From Nocardia colli (GTDB lineage: Bacteria; Actinomycetota; Actinomycetes; Mycobacteriales; Mycobacteriaceae), in the NCBI RefSeq assembly GCF_008704205.1, contig NZ_VXLC01000043.1, positions 1 through 64,000 of the forward strand: a stretch of DNA of 64,000 nucleotides. The letters run 5' to 3'. The notes under the pieces were generated by a model. That model was not told where the DNA came from, ran no database searches, and worked only from the letters and a program-made list of their open reading frames with translations. This document shows, one piece after another, positions 28,307-37,101 of this stretch. Each line of letters opens with the position of its first letter. The stretch's first letter is position 1. The translations under genes and the position numbers were made by a program.

Positions 28307-28712
28307 GATGGACTCCTTCGGGAGAAAGGCCCACCACCACAACCGTTTTCGGGCACGACCGAACGCCCGAATCGAAAAGGCTTCGGGTTCAGTCGATCAC
28401 ACGGCGGTGGTGGGCCGGGAGCGAGTGGGGGGTCGAATCCGTACTCGGATACGGACTATCGCCTGACTTCACATCCCTCACCTCCCTGCCGCCGAGACGC
28501 ACGCGTCGCTGAATATCGTTGCCGGACCACGCAAGGCAGGGGAACGCCGGGAAAACGGCCGGGCGGGCACCCCTCTCGTCAGAGCTTCGGCACTGCACGA
28601 CGTATCCCTGGTCGGGAAGCCACCTGGGATCGCCCCTTAATCCGAAGCGATCTGTCCTGATCCTGGGCGTCTCTCGACGTCGTCGGATCAGTGGCCTGTG
28701 TTCGCGCAGGAG

Positions 28713-28727
28713 CCTCGCCTAGCGAGG
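28713..28727. promoter_or_regulatory. 15-bp palindrome CCTCGCCTAGCGAGG
   Basis: Perfect inverted repeat with 6-bp arms and a CTA centre, about 140 bp before the P450 start. It could be a regulator site or a short hairpin. Function unknown. Confidence 0.35.
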
Positions 28728-28824
28728 TGCTGACCGACCCAGGATGGCCGTTCGCCGCCGTCGCGTCAAGTGCGGTTGATTACCTGTCGCGTTATAGACC
28801 GTGCGGCGTAGATCTCCTAGCGTG

Positions 28825-28846
28825 TATGAAACAGGTTCGTCTCATA
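28825..28846. promoter_or_regulatory. TetR-type operator candidate TATGAAAC-N6-GTCTCATA
   Basis: Imperfect inverted repeat (7 of 8 positions pair) lying 18 bp before the chosen P450 GTG start, between promoter and coding region. Its size suits a TetR dimer. The two double-TetR genes directly downstream of the P450 are the obvious candidate binders. Confidence 0.5.
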
Positions 28847-28864
28847 CTCAACGAAGGTGGCACC

Positions 28865-30205
28865 GTGGCCGCACAGGACGTCCGAGAGCGTGACGAGACC
28901 ACCGCGTATCCGCCGGGGTCGCGGCTGCCCGCCTTCGTGCAGAGCATCCTTTTCCAGCTCGATCGGCAGCGCTTCGTGCCCGCCATCGCACGCCGGTACG
29001 GCGACGTCTTCACGCTGCGCATCCCGCCGGTCGCCGACCACTCCGTGGTGTTCTCCCGCCCGGAGCACATCAAGGAGATCTTCGCCGGCAACCCGCGTGA
29101 CCTGCACGCGGGCGAAGGCAACCAGATCCTCGGCGTCGTGATGGGCCAGCACTCGCTGCTGCTCACCGACGAGGACGAGCACGCGCGCGCCAGACGGCTG
29201 CTGATGCCCGCCTTCAACGGTTCCGCACTGCGCGACTATCGCGCCCTGGTCGCCGAGATCGCCGTCGCCGAAATCGACCGCTGGACACCGGGTTCCACGC
29301 TGATCACGCTCGACCGGATGAACGCGCTCACGCTCGAGGTGATCGTCCAGGTGGTGTTCGGCGTCTCCGACAAACAGACCCGCGCCGAACTCGCGCCGCG
29401 ACTGCGGCGGATCGTCCATTTGAACCCGCTGGTGTTCCTCGGGATCAAGTCGCCCTTGCTCCGCCGGATCGGGCCGTGGAAACGATTCGCGGAGAACATG
29501 CATGCGGTCGACGCCCTGCTCTACGCCGAGATCGCCGCGCGGCGGCGCGCGCCGGACCTGGCCGAACGCACCGATGTACTGTCCCGGCTGCTGCACGCGG
29601 GCACCGGCGACGATCACGACCCGCCGCTCACCGACGCCGAGCTGCGCGACCAGCTCATCACGCTGCTGCTCGCGGGGCACGAGACCACCGCGTCCGCGCT
29701 GTCCTGGGCGCTGTATGAGATCGCGACGCATCCCGACATCCAGGAGGCCGCCGTCACCGCCGCGCGCACCGGCGACGACAAATACCTGGAGGCCGTGATG
29801 AAGGAGGCGATGCGGCTGCACGTCATCATCAACGGCACCAACCGAAAACTGACCAGGGATCTGACCGTCGGCGGCCGCCGACTGCCCGCGGGCACGGTGG
29901 TGAACACCTCGATCCTGCTGGCACACCGCAGCCCCGACAACTATCCCGACCTCGCCGCCTTCCGGCCGGACCGGTTCCTCTCCGGCGAGGTGGCCCCGAA
30001 TACCTGGCTGCCCTTCGGCGGTGGGGTCCGGCGCTGCATCGGCGCGGGTTTCTCGCTGATGGAGGGCACTGCGGTGCTGCGGGAAATCCTTGTGCGCCAT
30101 TCGCTTTCGCGACCAGAGGACGCGGAGCCGGAACGCGGCAAGACCCGCAACATCACCACGGTCCCCGAACGCAAGGCCCGGCTGGTCATCACGCCACGCG
30201 ACTGA
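28865..30205 (+). CDS. Cytochrome P450
   Basis: 446-residue haem monooxygenase, soluble (no N-terminal anchor). Seen: I-helix oxygen motif AGHETT (residues 271-276), ExxR as EAMR (314-317), and haem loop FGGGVRRCIG with the thiolate ligand Cys391. The stretch SLLLTDEDEHARARRLLMPAFNG resembles the mycobacterial CYP135/CYP138 group. GTG at 28865 with GAAGGTGG just upstream; an ATG at 28826 lies inside the operator-like repeat and lacks a ribosome site. No ferredoxin or reductase gene is adjacent. Next to Mce3R-like regulators and an mce operon, a lipid or sterol-like substrate is plausible but unproven. Confidence 0.93.
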   Translation: MAAQDVRERDETTAYPPGSRLPAFVQSILFQLDRQRFVPAIARRYGDVFTLRIPPVADHSVVFSRPEHIKEIFAGNPRDLHAGEGNQILGVVMGQHSLLLTDEDEHARARRLLMPAFNGSALRDYRALVAEIAVAEIDRWTPGSTLITLDRMNALTLEVIVQVVFGVSDKQTRAELAPRLRRIVHLNPLVFLGIKSPLLRRIGPWKRFAENMHAVDALLYAEIAARRRAPDLAERTDVLSRLLHAGTGDDHDPPLTDAELRDQLITLLLAGHETTASALSWALYEIATHPDIQEAAVTAARTGDDKYLEAVMKEAMRLHVIINGTNRKLTRDLTVGGRRLPAGTVVNTSILLAHRSPDNYPDLAAFRPDRFLSGEVAPNTWLPFGGGVRRCIGAGFSLMEGTAVLREILVRHSLSRPEDAEPERGKTRNITTVPERKARLVITPRD

Positions 30206-30263
30206 TCGGGAACTGCGCTCGGCCCGGCCGTGGCCGATCGGCTGTGTCGGCACTCACCTGCGC

Positions 30264-30283
30264 CGACCCGTGCCTACGGGTCG
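30264..30283 (+). terminator. Hairpin after the P450 gene
   Basis: Perfect 8-bp stem CGACCCGT / ACGGGTCG with a GCCT loop, 58 bp beyond the P450 stop. A second 7-bp GC hairpin sits at 30344-30361, before the first regulator. Neither has a T tract. They may terminate P450 transcription or attenuate read-through into the regulator. Confidence 0.5.
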
Positions 30284-30414
30284 GGGCGACGGCCGCCGCC
30301 TTCCGGCAGGTACCGCCCCCGATTCCGGGTGACCTGGGGCACCCGGCCGCTCCGGCGGCCGCCCCGTACCGAGCCGTAGCCCGTCCCACCTGCTCGGATA
30401 AGTACGATGTCCGC

Positions 30415-31659
30415 ATGAGTGTCGACAATCGCCGTACGGCGCGGAAGGCGAGCACCGGCGACTCGGCACCCCGGGAGATCCGGCGCAGGCCGAAGAATCG
30501 ACGGGCCCAGATCGCCGCCGCCTCGGCCGCGGCGTTCGGCGCGCTCGGCTATCACGGTGTCAGCATGGAGGACATCGCCACCGGTCTCGGCATCAGCTCG
30601 GCCGCGCTGTACCGCCACTATCCGAGCAAGTACGCGCTGTTCCGGGAGGAATTGCTGCGGGTCGGCCGGGCCATGACCGAGGCGGTCGAGCTGCCGGCGG
30701 AGGCCGCCGCGTGGTCGCCCGAGCGGCGGCTGCGCCATGTGCTGGATGCCCTCATCGCGGTCACCATCGAGAACCGGCCGACGGTCACGCTGGTGCGCTG
30801 GGAAGGTCGCTACCTCGAGCCCGACGACCTGACCACGCTGAACGATCAGCAGTTCGCCGTGCTCGGCGCGCTCGGCGACCAGCTTGCCGTGCTGCGGCCG
30901 GAGCTGACCGAGGACGATATTCGCGTGCTGCGCATGGCGCTGCTGAGCACCATCACCAGCATCGCCGACCATCACGCCACGCTGCCGGCGAAATCCCTTG
31001 CCCGGCTGTTGAGTTCGGCCTGCCAGCCGATTATCGGCACGGAACTGCCGGCCGAGCGGCCCACCGAGCCGCTCCAGGTGGTCGAGATCCCCGACTCGTT
31101 CAAACACGAGCTGCTGCTGCGCAAGGCGGTGGAGTTGTTCCACGAGCGCGGGTACCCGAATGTCAGCGTGGAGGACATCGCCACCGCCGCAGGGCTTTCC
31201 GCCGCGTCGGCGGTGTATCGGTTCTATCGCGGCAAGAGCGATCTGCTGGCCGCGGCGTTTCGCCGTGCGGCGGAACGGGTTTCGGGCGCGGTCGGCCCGG
31301 CGGTCGCGACCGCGGCCAGCCCGGAGGGGGCCCTGACCACGCTGATCGACCAGTACGTCGTGGGGTCGTTCGCCGAGCGCGCGCTGACCTACGTGTATTT
31401 CACCGAGTTCCAGCATGTTCCGGCGGAGGAACGCACGGTGCTGCGGAACATCCAGCGGCTCAGCGTCGAAGAGTGGGCGCGGCTGCTGCGCGAGGTGCGG
31501 CCGGAACTTTCCCCGGCCGAGGCGCGTTTCCTCATCCACGCCGCGTTCGCGTTGGTGGTGGATCTGGGCCGCGCGTTCGACAACCAGCCGATGGCGGCGC
31601 AGGAGCGGGTGCGCCTGCTGATGCAGGTGGTCCTTTTCGGGCGTCCAGCCGCCGTTTAG
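30415..31659 (+). CDS. Double-TetR transcriptional regulator, Mce3R-like (copy 1)
   Basis: 414-residue protein with two TetR DNA-binding domains in one chain. HTH1 is at about residues 29-75 (MEDIATGLGISSAALYRHYP) and HTH2 at about 231-278 (VEDIATAAGLSAASAVYRFY), each followed by a helical domain. This single-chain two-TFR layout is that of M. tuberculosis Mce3R (about 406 aa), repressor of the mce3 operon. ATG at 30415 chosen because longer readings run through two hairpins. The second copy follows 189 bp downstream, same strand and same length. The mce operon ends, convergently, just beyond that copy. Likely a ligand-responsive repressor of the mce, P450 and/or mpaB genes. Confidence 0.88.
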   Translation: MSVDNRRTARKASTGDSAPREIRRRPKNRRAQIAAASAAAFGALGYHGVSMEDIATGLGISSAALYRHYPSKYALFREELLRVGRAMTEAVELPAEAAAWSPERRLRHVLDALIAVTIENRPTVTLVRWEGRYLEPDDLTTLNDQQFAVLGALGDQLAVLRPELTEDDIRVLRMALLSTITSIADHHATLPAKSLARLLSSACQPIIGTELPAERPTEPLQVVEIPDSFKHELLLRKAVELFHERGYPNVSVEDIATAAGLSAASAVYRFYRGKSDLLAAAFRRAAERVSGAVGPAVATAASPEGALTTLIDQYVVGSFAERALTYVYFTEFQHVPAEERTVLRNIQRLSVEEWARLLREVRPELSPAEARFLIHAAFALVVDLGRAFDNQPMAAQERVRLLMQVVLFGRPAAV

Positions 31660-31702
31660 ACACCCGGGCAAGCTGGCGAGACCGGGGTACCGACCGGTCG
31701 TT

Positions 31703-31742
31703 TATGTTACGCGATATTCCATATCTTTGAACTGATAGATAT
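31703..31742. promoter_or_regulatory. AT-rich operator cluster upstream of copy 2
   Basis: An AT-rich island in the 189-bp gap contains TATGTTACGC (31703-31712), the perfect palindrome GATAT-TCC-ATATC (31713-31725) and ATATCT-N10-AGATAT (31721-31742). The same TATGTTACGC occurs at 42782-42791 before the mce operon. A good candidate for the regulators' own binding region. Confidence 0.6.
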
Positions 31743-31848
31743 TGAGGTAGCGGACCAAATCATACCCCTAGTTGTGATCTTCCATTCAGTTTGATTCCAA
31801 CCGATCAAGGCCCCGTTGCCGAGCGTCCGATTCGGCTACCATCGCGGC

Positions 31849-33093
31849 ATGGGTGCCCAGGAAAGCCGCGCCGCGGACAAGGCGTCCGACGGATCCGCCG
31901 CGCGGGTGGTCCGGCGGCGGCCGCGCGATCGTCGGGCGCAGATCGCGGCCGCCTCCGCGGAGGCGTTCGGGTCGCTCGGCTACCACGGTGTGAGCATGGA
32001 GGACATCGCGTCCCGGCTCGACATCAGCTCGGCCGCGCTCTACCGGCACTATCCGAGCAAGTACGCGCTGTTCCGCGAGGAGACCCTGCGGCTCGGCGGG
32101 CTCAGCGAAGCGGCCGTGCGCCTGCCGGACTCGGCCCGCGCGCTGCCGGCCGAGGAACGACTCGGGCAGGTGATCGATGCGCTGATCGCGTCCTCGATCG
32201 CCAATCGGCGCAGTGCCGCGCTGTTGCGCTGGCAACGCCGCTATCTCGAGGACGCCGATGCCGCGATCCTGGATGGCCAACTGGCACAGGTGACTTCGGT
32301 GCTCATGACGCTGCTCGCCGAGACCAGGCCGGAGCTGGACAAGGCGGATCGGGCCGTGCTGTCCGCCGCGATACTCAGCGTGCTCAGCAGCATCGGCGAT
32401 CACCACGTGTCGATCCCGTTGCGGGCGTTGACAACTCTGCTCGGCACCGCGTGCCGTGCGGTCGCCGGCTACACCCTGCCCCCTTCGGCCGCACCCGCCG
32501 AACCCCTTGTGGCAACGGAGATCCCGTTGACCTTCAAGCACGAGCTGCTGCTGGCGCGGGCGATCGAGCTGTTCCATGAGCGCGGCTATCCGAATGTGAG
32601 CGTCGAGGACATCGCCACCGCGGCCGGGTTGCCCGCGTCGTCGGCGGTGTACCGCTTCTATCGCAGCAAGGGCGATATCCTCGCGGCCGCGTTCCGCCGT
32701 GCCGCGGACCGGGTTTCGGCCGCGATCGGTCCGGCGGTCGCGGCGGCGGACGGGCCGGAGCAGGCGCTGACGACACTGATCGAGTTGTATGTCGCCGGGT
32801 CGTTCGCCGAGCGCGAGCTGACCTTCGTCTACTACGCCGAGATCAGCAATGTGCCCGCCGACGATCGGACGGTGCTGCGAAACATCCAGCGGCTCAACGT
32901 CGAAGAGTGGGCCAAGCTGCTGGTCGGCGTCCGGCCCGAGCTGTCCGCCGCCGACGCCAGGCTGCTGGTGCACGCGGCACTGGCCCTGGTCGTCGATCTG
33001 GGGCAGCGCTTCGGCTCCGACGACCCGGTGTGCTCGCGGCAGCGGGTGATTCACCTGATGCGGGTCGTCCTGTTCGGTCCCGGCGGCGGGTAG
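31849..33093 (+). CDS. Double-TetR transcriptional regulator, Mce3R-like (copy 2)
   Basis: Second 414-residue paralogue. The HTH1 recognition segment SSAALYRHYPSKYALF is identical to copy 1, and HTH2 (NVSVEDIATAAGL then SSAVYRFYRSK) is nearly so. The segments between and after the HTHs, where ligands bind in TetR proteins, are clearly more diverged. So both copies probably read the same DNA but answer different signals, or form mixed assemblies (inference). ATG at 31849. The stop TAG (33091-33093) directly abuts the convergent stop of the Mce-associated gene with no spacer. Product of a tandem duplication. Confidence 0.88.
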   Translation: MGAQESRAADKASDGSAARVVRRRPRDRRAQIAAASAEAFGSLGYHGVSMEDIASRLDISSAALYRHYPSKYALFREETLRLGGLSEAAVRLPDSARALPAEERLGQVIDALIASSIANRRSAALLRWQRRYLEDADAAILDGQLAQVTSVLMTLLAETRPELDKADRAVLSAAILSVLSSIGDHHVSIPLRALTTLLGTACRAVAGYTLPPSAAPAEPLVATEIPLTFKHELLLARAIELFHERGYPNVSVEDIATAAGLPASSAVYRFYRSKGDILAAAFRRAADRVSAAIGPAVAAADGPEQALTTLIELYVAGSFAERELTFVYYAEISNVPADDRTVLRNIQRLNVEEWAKLLVGVRPELSAADARLLVHAALALVVDLGQRFGSDDPVCSRQRVIHLMRVVLFGPGGG

Positions 33094-33735
33094 TTACGGC
33101 TGCGCCGGCGGGGCCAGCGGCGAGTTCACCTTGTTCACCAGCCAGCGGTCGCCGACCTTCGCCAGCCGCATCACCATGGACAGCTGGCCGGGCGCGGGCT
33201 TGCCCTGGGTGCGCATGCTGGTGATGGTCTGGCCGATCACCACGATGGCCTCGGCCGAGCTCTCGTCGCCGGTCTTGATCGCGCACTGCACATCGTTGAC
33301 CTTCGACACCACCTCGCCCTGAGTGAGCACCTCGCGCAGTTCCTTACTGGTGCTGTCGAATTGCTTCTTCCAGTCGCCGGTCGCGCCGTCGAGCACGGCG
33401 GCGAAGTAGTCGTCGAGCTTCTTCGCGTCGTAGTCGGCCAGGATCGGCGCGTACTTGCAGGCGGCGGCGCGCGCGTCCGCGTTGGCGTCGATGGTGGCCT
33501 TGTTGCCTTTGTTCTGGAGGTAGAAGAAGACGGTCGAAGCGACTGCGGCACAGAGGAGTACGGCAGCGGCCGCTTGCAGGGCAAGTCGCCCGGTGCGGCC
33601 CGGGACCAACCGGAGCCGTTTGCGCGCGGCCGGAGACGGCTCTGCCTCTGCTGAAACTTGCTCGGCCACAACATTGCTGGACCCCACCGGTGTCGAGTCC
33701 TCGGGTGGTGCGGCGATCTCGCCGTTGTCGTTCAT
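33094..33735 (-). CDS. Mce-associated membrane protein (Mam)
   Basis: 213 aa. An acidic, Pro-rich cytoplasmic N terminus (~45 residues) is followed by one transmembrane helix (LALQAAAAVLLCAAVASTVFFYL, about residues 51-73) and an extracytoplasmic domain of the Mce-associated type, ending in VGDRWLVNKVNSP, the family's usual C-terminal signature. It follows mceF by 11 bp. Mam proteins are thought to stabilise or couple Mce complexes. Mycobacterial operons often have two or more; only one is seen here. Confidence 0.88.
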   Translation of the reverse strand: MNDNGEIAAPPEDSTPVGSSNVVAEQVSAEAEPSPAARKRLRLVPGRTGRLALQAAAAVLLCAAVASTVFFYLQNKGNKATIDANADARAAACKYAPILADYDAKKLDDYFAAVLDGATGDWKKQFDSTSKELREVLTQGEVVSKVNDVQCAIKTGDESSAEAIVVIGQTITSMRTQGKPAPGQLSMVMRLAKVGDRWLVNKVNSPLAPPAQP

Positions 33736-33746
33736 CGGATGTGCTC

Positions 33747-34925
33747 CTATCTGCCAGGTGCCGGTCGGGACAGCTCATTGCCGGTGACGCCGGGCGGCGG
33801 GCCGGATCCGTTGTCCGGCACATTCGGCCGGGGCGCGTTCGCCGAACCGCGAACCTGTAGCGCCGGATTGCTGGTGACGCAGTAGTTGTAGAGCCGCACC
33901 CTGGTGTCCACGGTCTTCGTGGTCGGCACCACGGGCATGGTGTCGTAGTCGCAGCTCGGGCGCGGCCACGGGTCGACCAGGGTGTGATAGGCGTTGTCGT
34001 GCGCCGGAACGCCGATCGCCGCCGAACCCGTGCGCAGCGCGGGGAACAGCGCCGCGATGGCCGGTGCCCGCAGCTTGGCGGCCTTGGTGATCGCGACGAA
34101 GTTGGTGACCAGGTTGGTCATCGGATCCTCGGTGTCGCGCACGATGCCGCCGAGCGTGGCCAGCTGACCGGGCCCGAGGTCGAGGAACTTGCGCACCTCC
34201 TGGTCCGCGGCGGTCAACTGCTGGAACAGGGCGCTGGAACCGGAGGTCAGGGTGGTCAGGTCCGGTTGCGCGTGCGCTGTCGTATCGGCGATCACCTCGA
34301 GGTTCTCGATGAGCTGCCTGGTCTGCGGCAGCAGATCGGTCAGCCCGGCCATGGCCCGGCTGATGCCGGAGATCATGTTGCGCAACCGATCCGGCCCGCC
34401 CGCGAGGGCCTTGTCGAGTTCGTCGACGATCACATTGAGGCGTGCCGGATTCATGCCGCCGATCAAGCCGCTCATGCTGCCGAGCACCGACTGCACCGTC
34501 ACCGGCGCCGTCGTCCGGGCCCGCTCGATCACCGCGCCGTCGCCGAGGAACGGCCCGCTGTTCACGTCCGGCCGGAAGTCGAGATACTGCTCCCCCGCCG
34601 CGGAGAGCCGGCCGACGGCGACCGTGCCGCCCACCGGAATCCGTGCCGCCTTGTCGATTTCGGCGATCGCCGCGACGCCGTCGCCGGATATCCGCACCTC
34701 GTGCACCCGGCCGACCCGGGTGCCGCGGAACGTGACGTCGTTGTTCGCCGCCAGGCCACCGGAATTCGCCAGCTCCACCCGCACCGTGTACGTGCTCGGC
34801 AGCAGATTGATCCGGAGCACGTTGGCGCCGAGATAGGACACCCCGAGCACGAGCACCACGATCAGGCCGATATTGGCCACCGCGATCCGGTGCCGGACCA
34901 GCCATTGCCACAGCGGCGGATTCAT
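33747..34925 (-). CDS. Mce-family protein MceF
   Basis: Sixth MCE subunit of the lipid import complex, anchored by an N-terminal helix (VANIGLIVVLVLGVSYLGA). The MCE domain follows (YTVRVELANSGGLAANNDVTFRG...VGRVHEV), then a long helical region thought to build the shuttle tunnel. 392 aa; the Pro-rich C-terminal tail after residue ~340 is typical of the F position. Start overlaps the mceE stop by 4 bp. Confidence 0.9.
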   Translation of the reverse strand: MNPPLWQWLVRHRIAVANIGLIVVLVLGVSYLGANVLRINLLPSTYTVRVELANSGGLAANNDVTFRGTRVGRVHEVRISGDGVAAIAEIDKAARIPVGGTVAVGRLSAAGEQYLDFRPDVNSGPFLGDGAVIERARTTAPVTVQSVLGSMSGLIGGMNPARLNVIVDELDKALAGGPDRLRNMISGISRAMAGLTDLLPQTRQLIENLEVIADTTAHAQPDLTTLTSGSSALFQQLTAADQEVRKFLDLGPGQLATLGGIVRDTEDPMTNLVTNFVAITKAAKLRAPAIAALFPALRTGSAAIGVPAHDNAYHTLVDPWPRPSCDYDTMPVVPTTKTVDTRVRLYNYCVTSNPALQVRGSANAPRPNVPDNGSGPPPGVTGNELSRPAPGR

Positions 34926-36004
34926 CGGACACCGCCCTGCAGCCGGCCGATGACCTTTTCGATGACCTGCGCCAGGCTGCCGATAAAGGCTGGTACGTCA
35001 CCGATTTCGGGTGGCCTGCTGCCCTTCGGGTCGGTCAGCGCGCCGACACTGAGGTAGGACACGGTGGCCGCGACCGCGAGCACCGGGCCATCGAGACTGG
35101 CCGAGATCGACGGGTAGATGGCGTGCAGCCCGTCCAACGCCCCGGCGAGATCGTCACCCATCTGGGCGAATCCGGACATCAACCGCTGGATGCTGTCGAA
35201 CAGGCTCAGGAAATCCGGGCCGGTGGTGTCGGTGAAATCGCCGAGCGCGGCCATGGTCACCGAGACCTTGGCGATGAGATCGGCGATGGCCTTGTTGTTT
35301 TCGGCCACCAGGCCGATCAGCGGCGGGAAGGTGTCCGCCGCCGCGCCCAATTCGGCTTTGCGCCTGGCCAATTCGCCGGTGAGGGTATTCAGCCCGGACA
35401 GCACTCCGTCCACATCGGCCGTGCGCTGGTTGAGTGCGGCGAGCACGTCGGTCATCTCGGTGATCAGATGCGACAGCTCCGGTGCGCGCCCGCCGAACAT
35501 CGAGTTCATCTCCGAGGTGATCCGCGCCGCCTGGTTGAGGCCGCCTCCGTTGAGCAGCAACGAGACCGACATCATGAGCTGCTCCACCGACGCACCGGTC
35601 GCGGTGTGGTCGGGCGCGATGGTGTCGCCCGGGCGCAGCAGTTCGGCGCTGTCCTGCTTGGCGGGCAGGGTCATCGCGACGAACATATCGCCGAGCGGGG
35701 TCGCCTGGCGCAGTTCGGCGGTGGTGCCGCGGGGCAGCTGAATGTCTTGGCGGATCTGCATTTCCACGTCGGCGAGGAAGTCGGTGGTGCTGATCGCGGA
35801 GACCGTGCCGACGTCGGTGCCGCCGATCTTGACGTGCGCGTTCGCCGGCAGGTTGAGCGCGTCCTTGAACACCGCGTGCAGCGTGTAGCCGGGTCCGCCG
35901 ATCCCCGGTTTGGGCAGCGGGACGTTGTCCACCGTCACGGCGCAGCCGGAGCTCGCGCCGACGGCCGCCGCGATGGCCAGCGTGGCGAGCGCTCTCGTCC
36001 TCAT
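34922..36004 (-). CDS. Mce-family lipoprotein MceE (LprK-like)
   Basis: 360 aa. A signal peptide ending ASSGC makes Cys21 the likely lipidated residue. VPLPKPGIGGPGYTLHAVF after the signal matches the LprK/MceE pattern. MCE domain about residues 40-120, then helical repeats. Overlaps its neighbours by 4 bp on both sides. In Mce complexes this subunit lies close to the membrane surface. Confidence 0.9.
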   Translation of the reverse strand: MRTRALATLAIAAAVGASSGCAVTVDNVPLPKPGIGGPGYTLHAVFKDALNLPANAHVKIGGTDVGTVSAISTTDFLADVEMQIRQDIQLPRGTTAELRQATPLGDMFVAMTLPAKQDSAELLRPGDTIAPDHTATGASVEQLMMSVSLLLNGGGLNQAARITSEMNSMFGGRAPELSHLITEMTDVLAALNQRTADVDGVLSGLNTLTGELARRKAELGAAADTFPPLIGLVAENNKAIADLIAKVSVTMAALGDFTDTTGPDFLSLFDSIQRLMSGFAQMGDDLAGALDGLHAIYPSISASLDGPVLAVAATVSYLSVGALTDPKGSRPPEIGDVPAFIGSLAQVIEKVIGRLQGGVR

Positions 36005-37101
36005 TTGGTCAGTCCGAGCAGTGCGGCGGTCAGGCCGAAGTCGGGCCCGAAGTCCTGGATCTTGCCGGTCCGGCAGCCGTCCAGGCGCATCTGCACCCGT
36101 TCGCAGAACACCGACAGCGCCTCGCCGTCGAGGACCGACTTGTCCAGCAGGCCGTGCAGGCGCAGCGCCTGATGTTCGCGGCTGGTCGCGTTGGCGAGGT
36201 TCTGGAAGAACAGCGGTGTGACGTCGGCGATTTCGGTGACCGATCGCGCGTTGGCCCGCATCTGACCGGTGAGCGTGGTGAATCTGGTCAGCGCACCCAG
36301 TAATTGCTCACGGTTGGTGCCGACCACGGTGGAGGTGTTGGTGACGAAGTCGTTGAGCTGCGTCAGCACAGCCTGCAACCCGGGTGCCTGATCCCCCATC
36401 AGCTGCACCATTTCGGTGAGCCGGCCGCTGAAATCGCGTACGGTCTGGTCGTTTTCGGCGATGATCTGGGTGATCTCGTTGAGTTTCACGATGGTGTTGG
36501 AGATCTGGTCGCCGTTGGCCAGGCTCACCTCGAACGCCGAGGACATCGCGTCGAGCGTTTCGCGCAGCTTGTCGCCGTTGCCGTCGAGCAGCGGGAACAG
36601 CACCCGGCTGGCCATCGGCCCGGTCTCGTTGTCGCCCTTCAACGCCCGGCCGAGCTGATCGAAATTGTCCAGGATGCGGTCGAGTTCGACCGGAGTGCGG
36701 GTGTGTTCGAGCGGGATGTGCGCGCCGTCTGCCAGCACGGGTCCGTTGCCCTCGTAGGCGGGCGCGAGCTCGACGTGCCGGTTGGTGATCAGCTGCGGCG
36801 ACACCAGCGCGGCGACCGCGCCGGCGGGCACCTTGACGTTCTTGTCGATGGACATAGTCACCTCGACATAGCTGCCCCTGGCGGTCACCGTGTCGACCTT
36901 GCCCACCGGGACGCCGAGGATCGCGACGTCGTTGCCCGCGTACAGGCCGGCCACGTTCTCGAAATCGGCGCTGATCCGCAGGTGTTCGCCGAGGTATTCC
37001 TCCGGCAGCGTGCTGAGGCTGTCCGGCAGCAGCGAGCAGCCGGAGGCCGTCGCCGCGGCCCAGCACAGCACCGCGGTTTTCCAGAAAGTACCTATTTTCA
37101 T
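36001..37101 (-). CDS. Mce-family protein MceD, with a lipoprotein signal
   Basis: 366 aa in the D position of the operon. The MCE domain begins near ISADFENVAGLYAGNDVAILGVPVGKVDTV, matching MceD proteins. Unlike M. tuberculosis Mce1D, which has an ordinary membrane anchor, the signal here (MKIGTFWKTAVLCWAAATASGC) ends in SGC, suggesting lipidation at Cys22. ATG at 37101 sits in the mceC stop (ATGA). The operon may therefore have two lipoprotein MCE subunits. Confidence 0.87.
   Translation of the reverse strand: MKIGTFWKTAVLCWAAATASGCSLLPDSLSTLPEEYLGEHLRISADFENVAGLYAGNDVAILGVPVGKVDTVTARGSYVEVTMSIDKNVKVPAGAVAALVSPQLITNRHVELAPAYEGNGPVLADGAHIPLEHTRTPVELDRILDNFDQLGRALKGDNETGPMASRVLFPLLDGNGDKLRETLDAMSSAFEVSLANGDQISNTIVKLNEITQIIAENDQTVRDFSGRLTEMVQLMGDQAPGLQAVLTQLNDFVTNTSTVVGTNREQLLGALTRFTTLTGQMRANARSVTEIADVTPLFFQNLANATSREHQALRLHGLLDKSVLDGEALSVFCERVQMRLDGCRTGKIQDFGPDFGLTAALLGLTK

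Larger units (their letters stand above)
28307..28864. other. 558-bp intergenic region upstream of the P450
   Basis: No convincing gene. An in-frame extension of the P450 back to 28691 has no ribosome site, poor codon use and runs across two palindromes. The region carries the start region of the small minus-strand gene, a 15-bp palindrome at 28713-28727, a GATCGC/GCGATC repeat near 28630-28655, and the operator-like repeat at 28825-28846. Confidence 0.6.

Noticed and set aside
28691..28864. N-terminal extension of the P450
   Set aside because: No ribosome site, poor codon use, and it would cover two palindromes.
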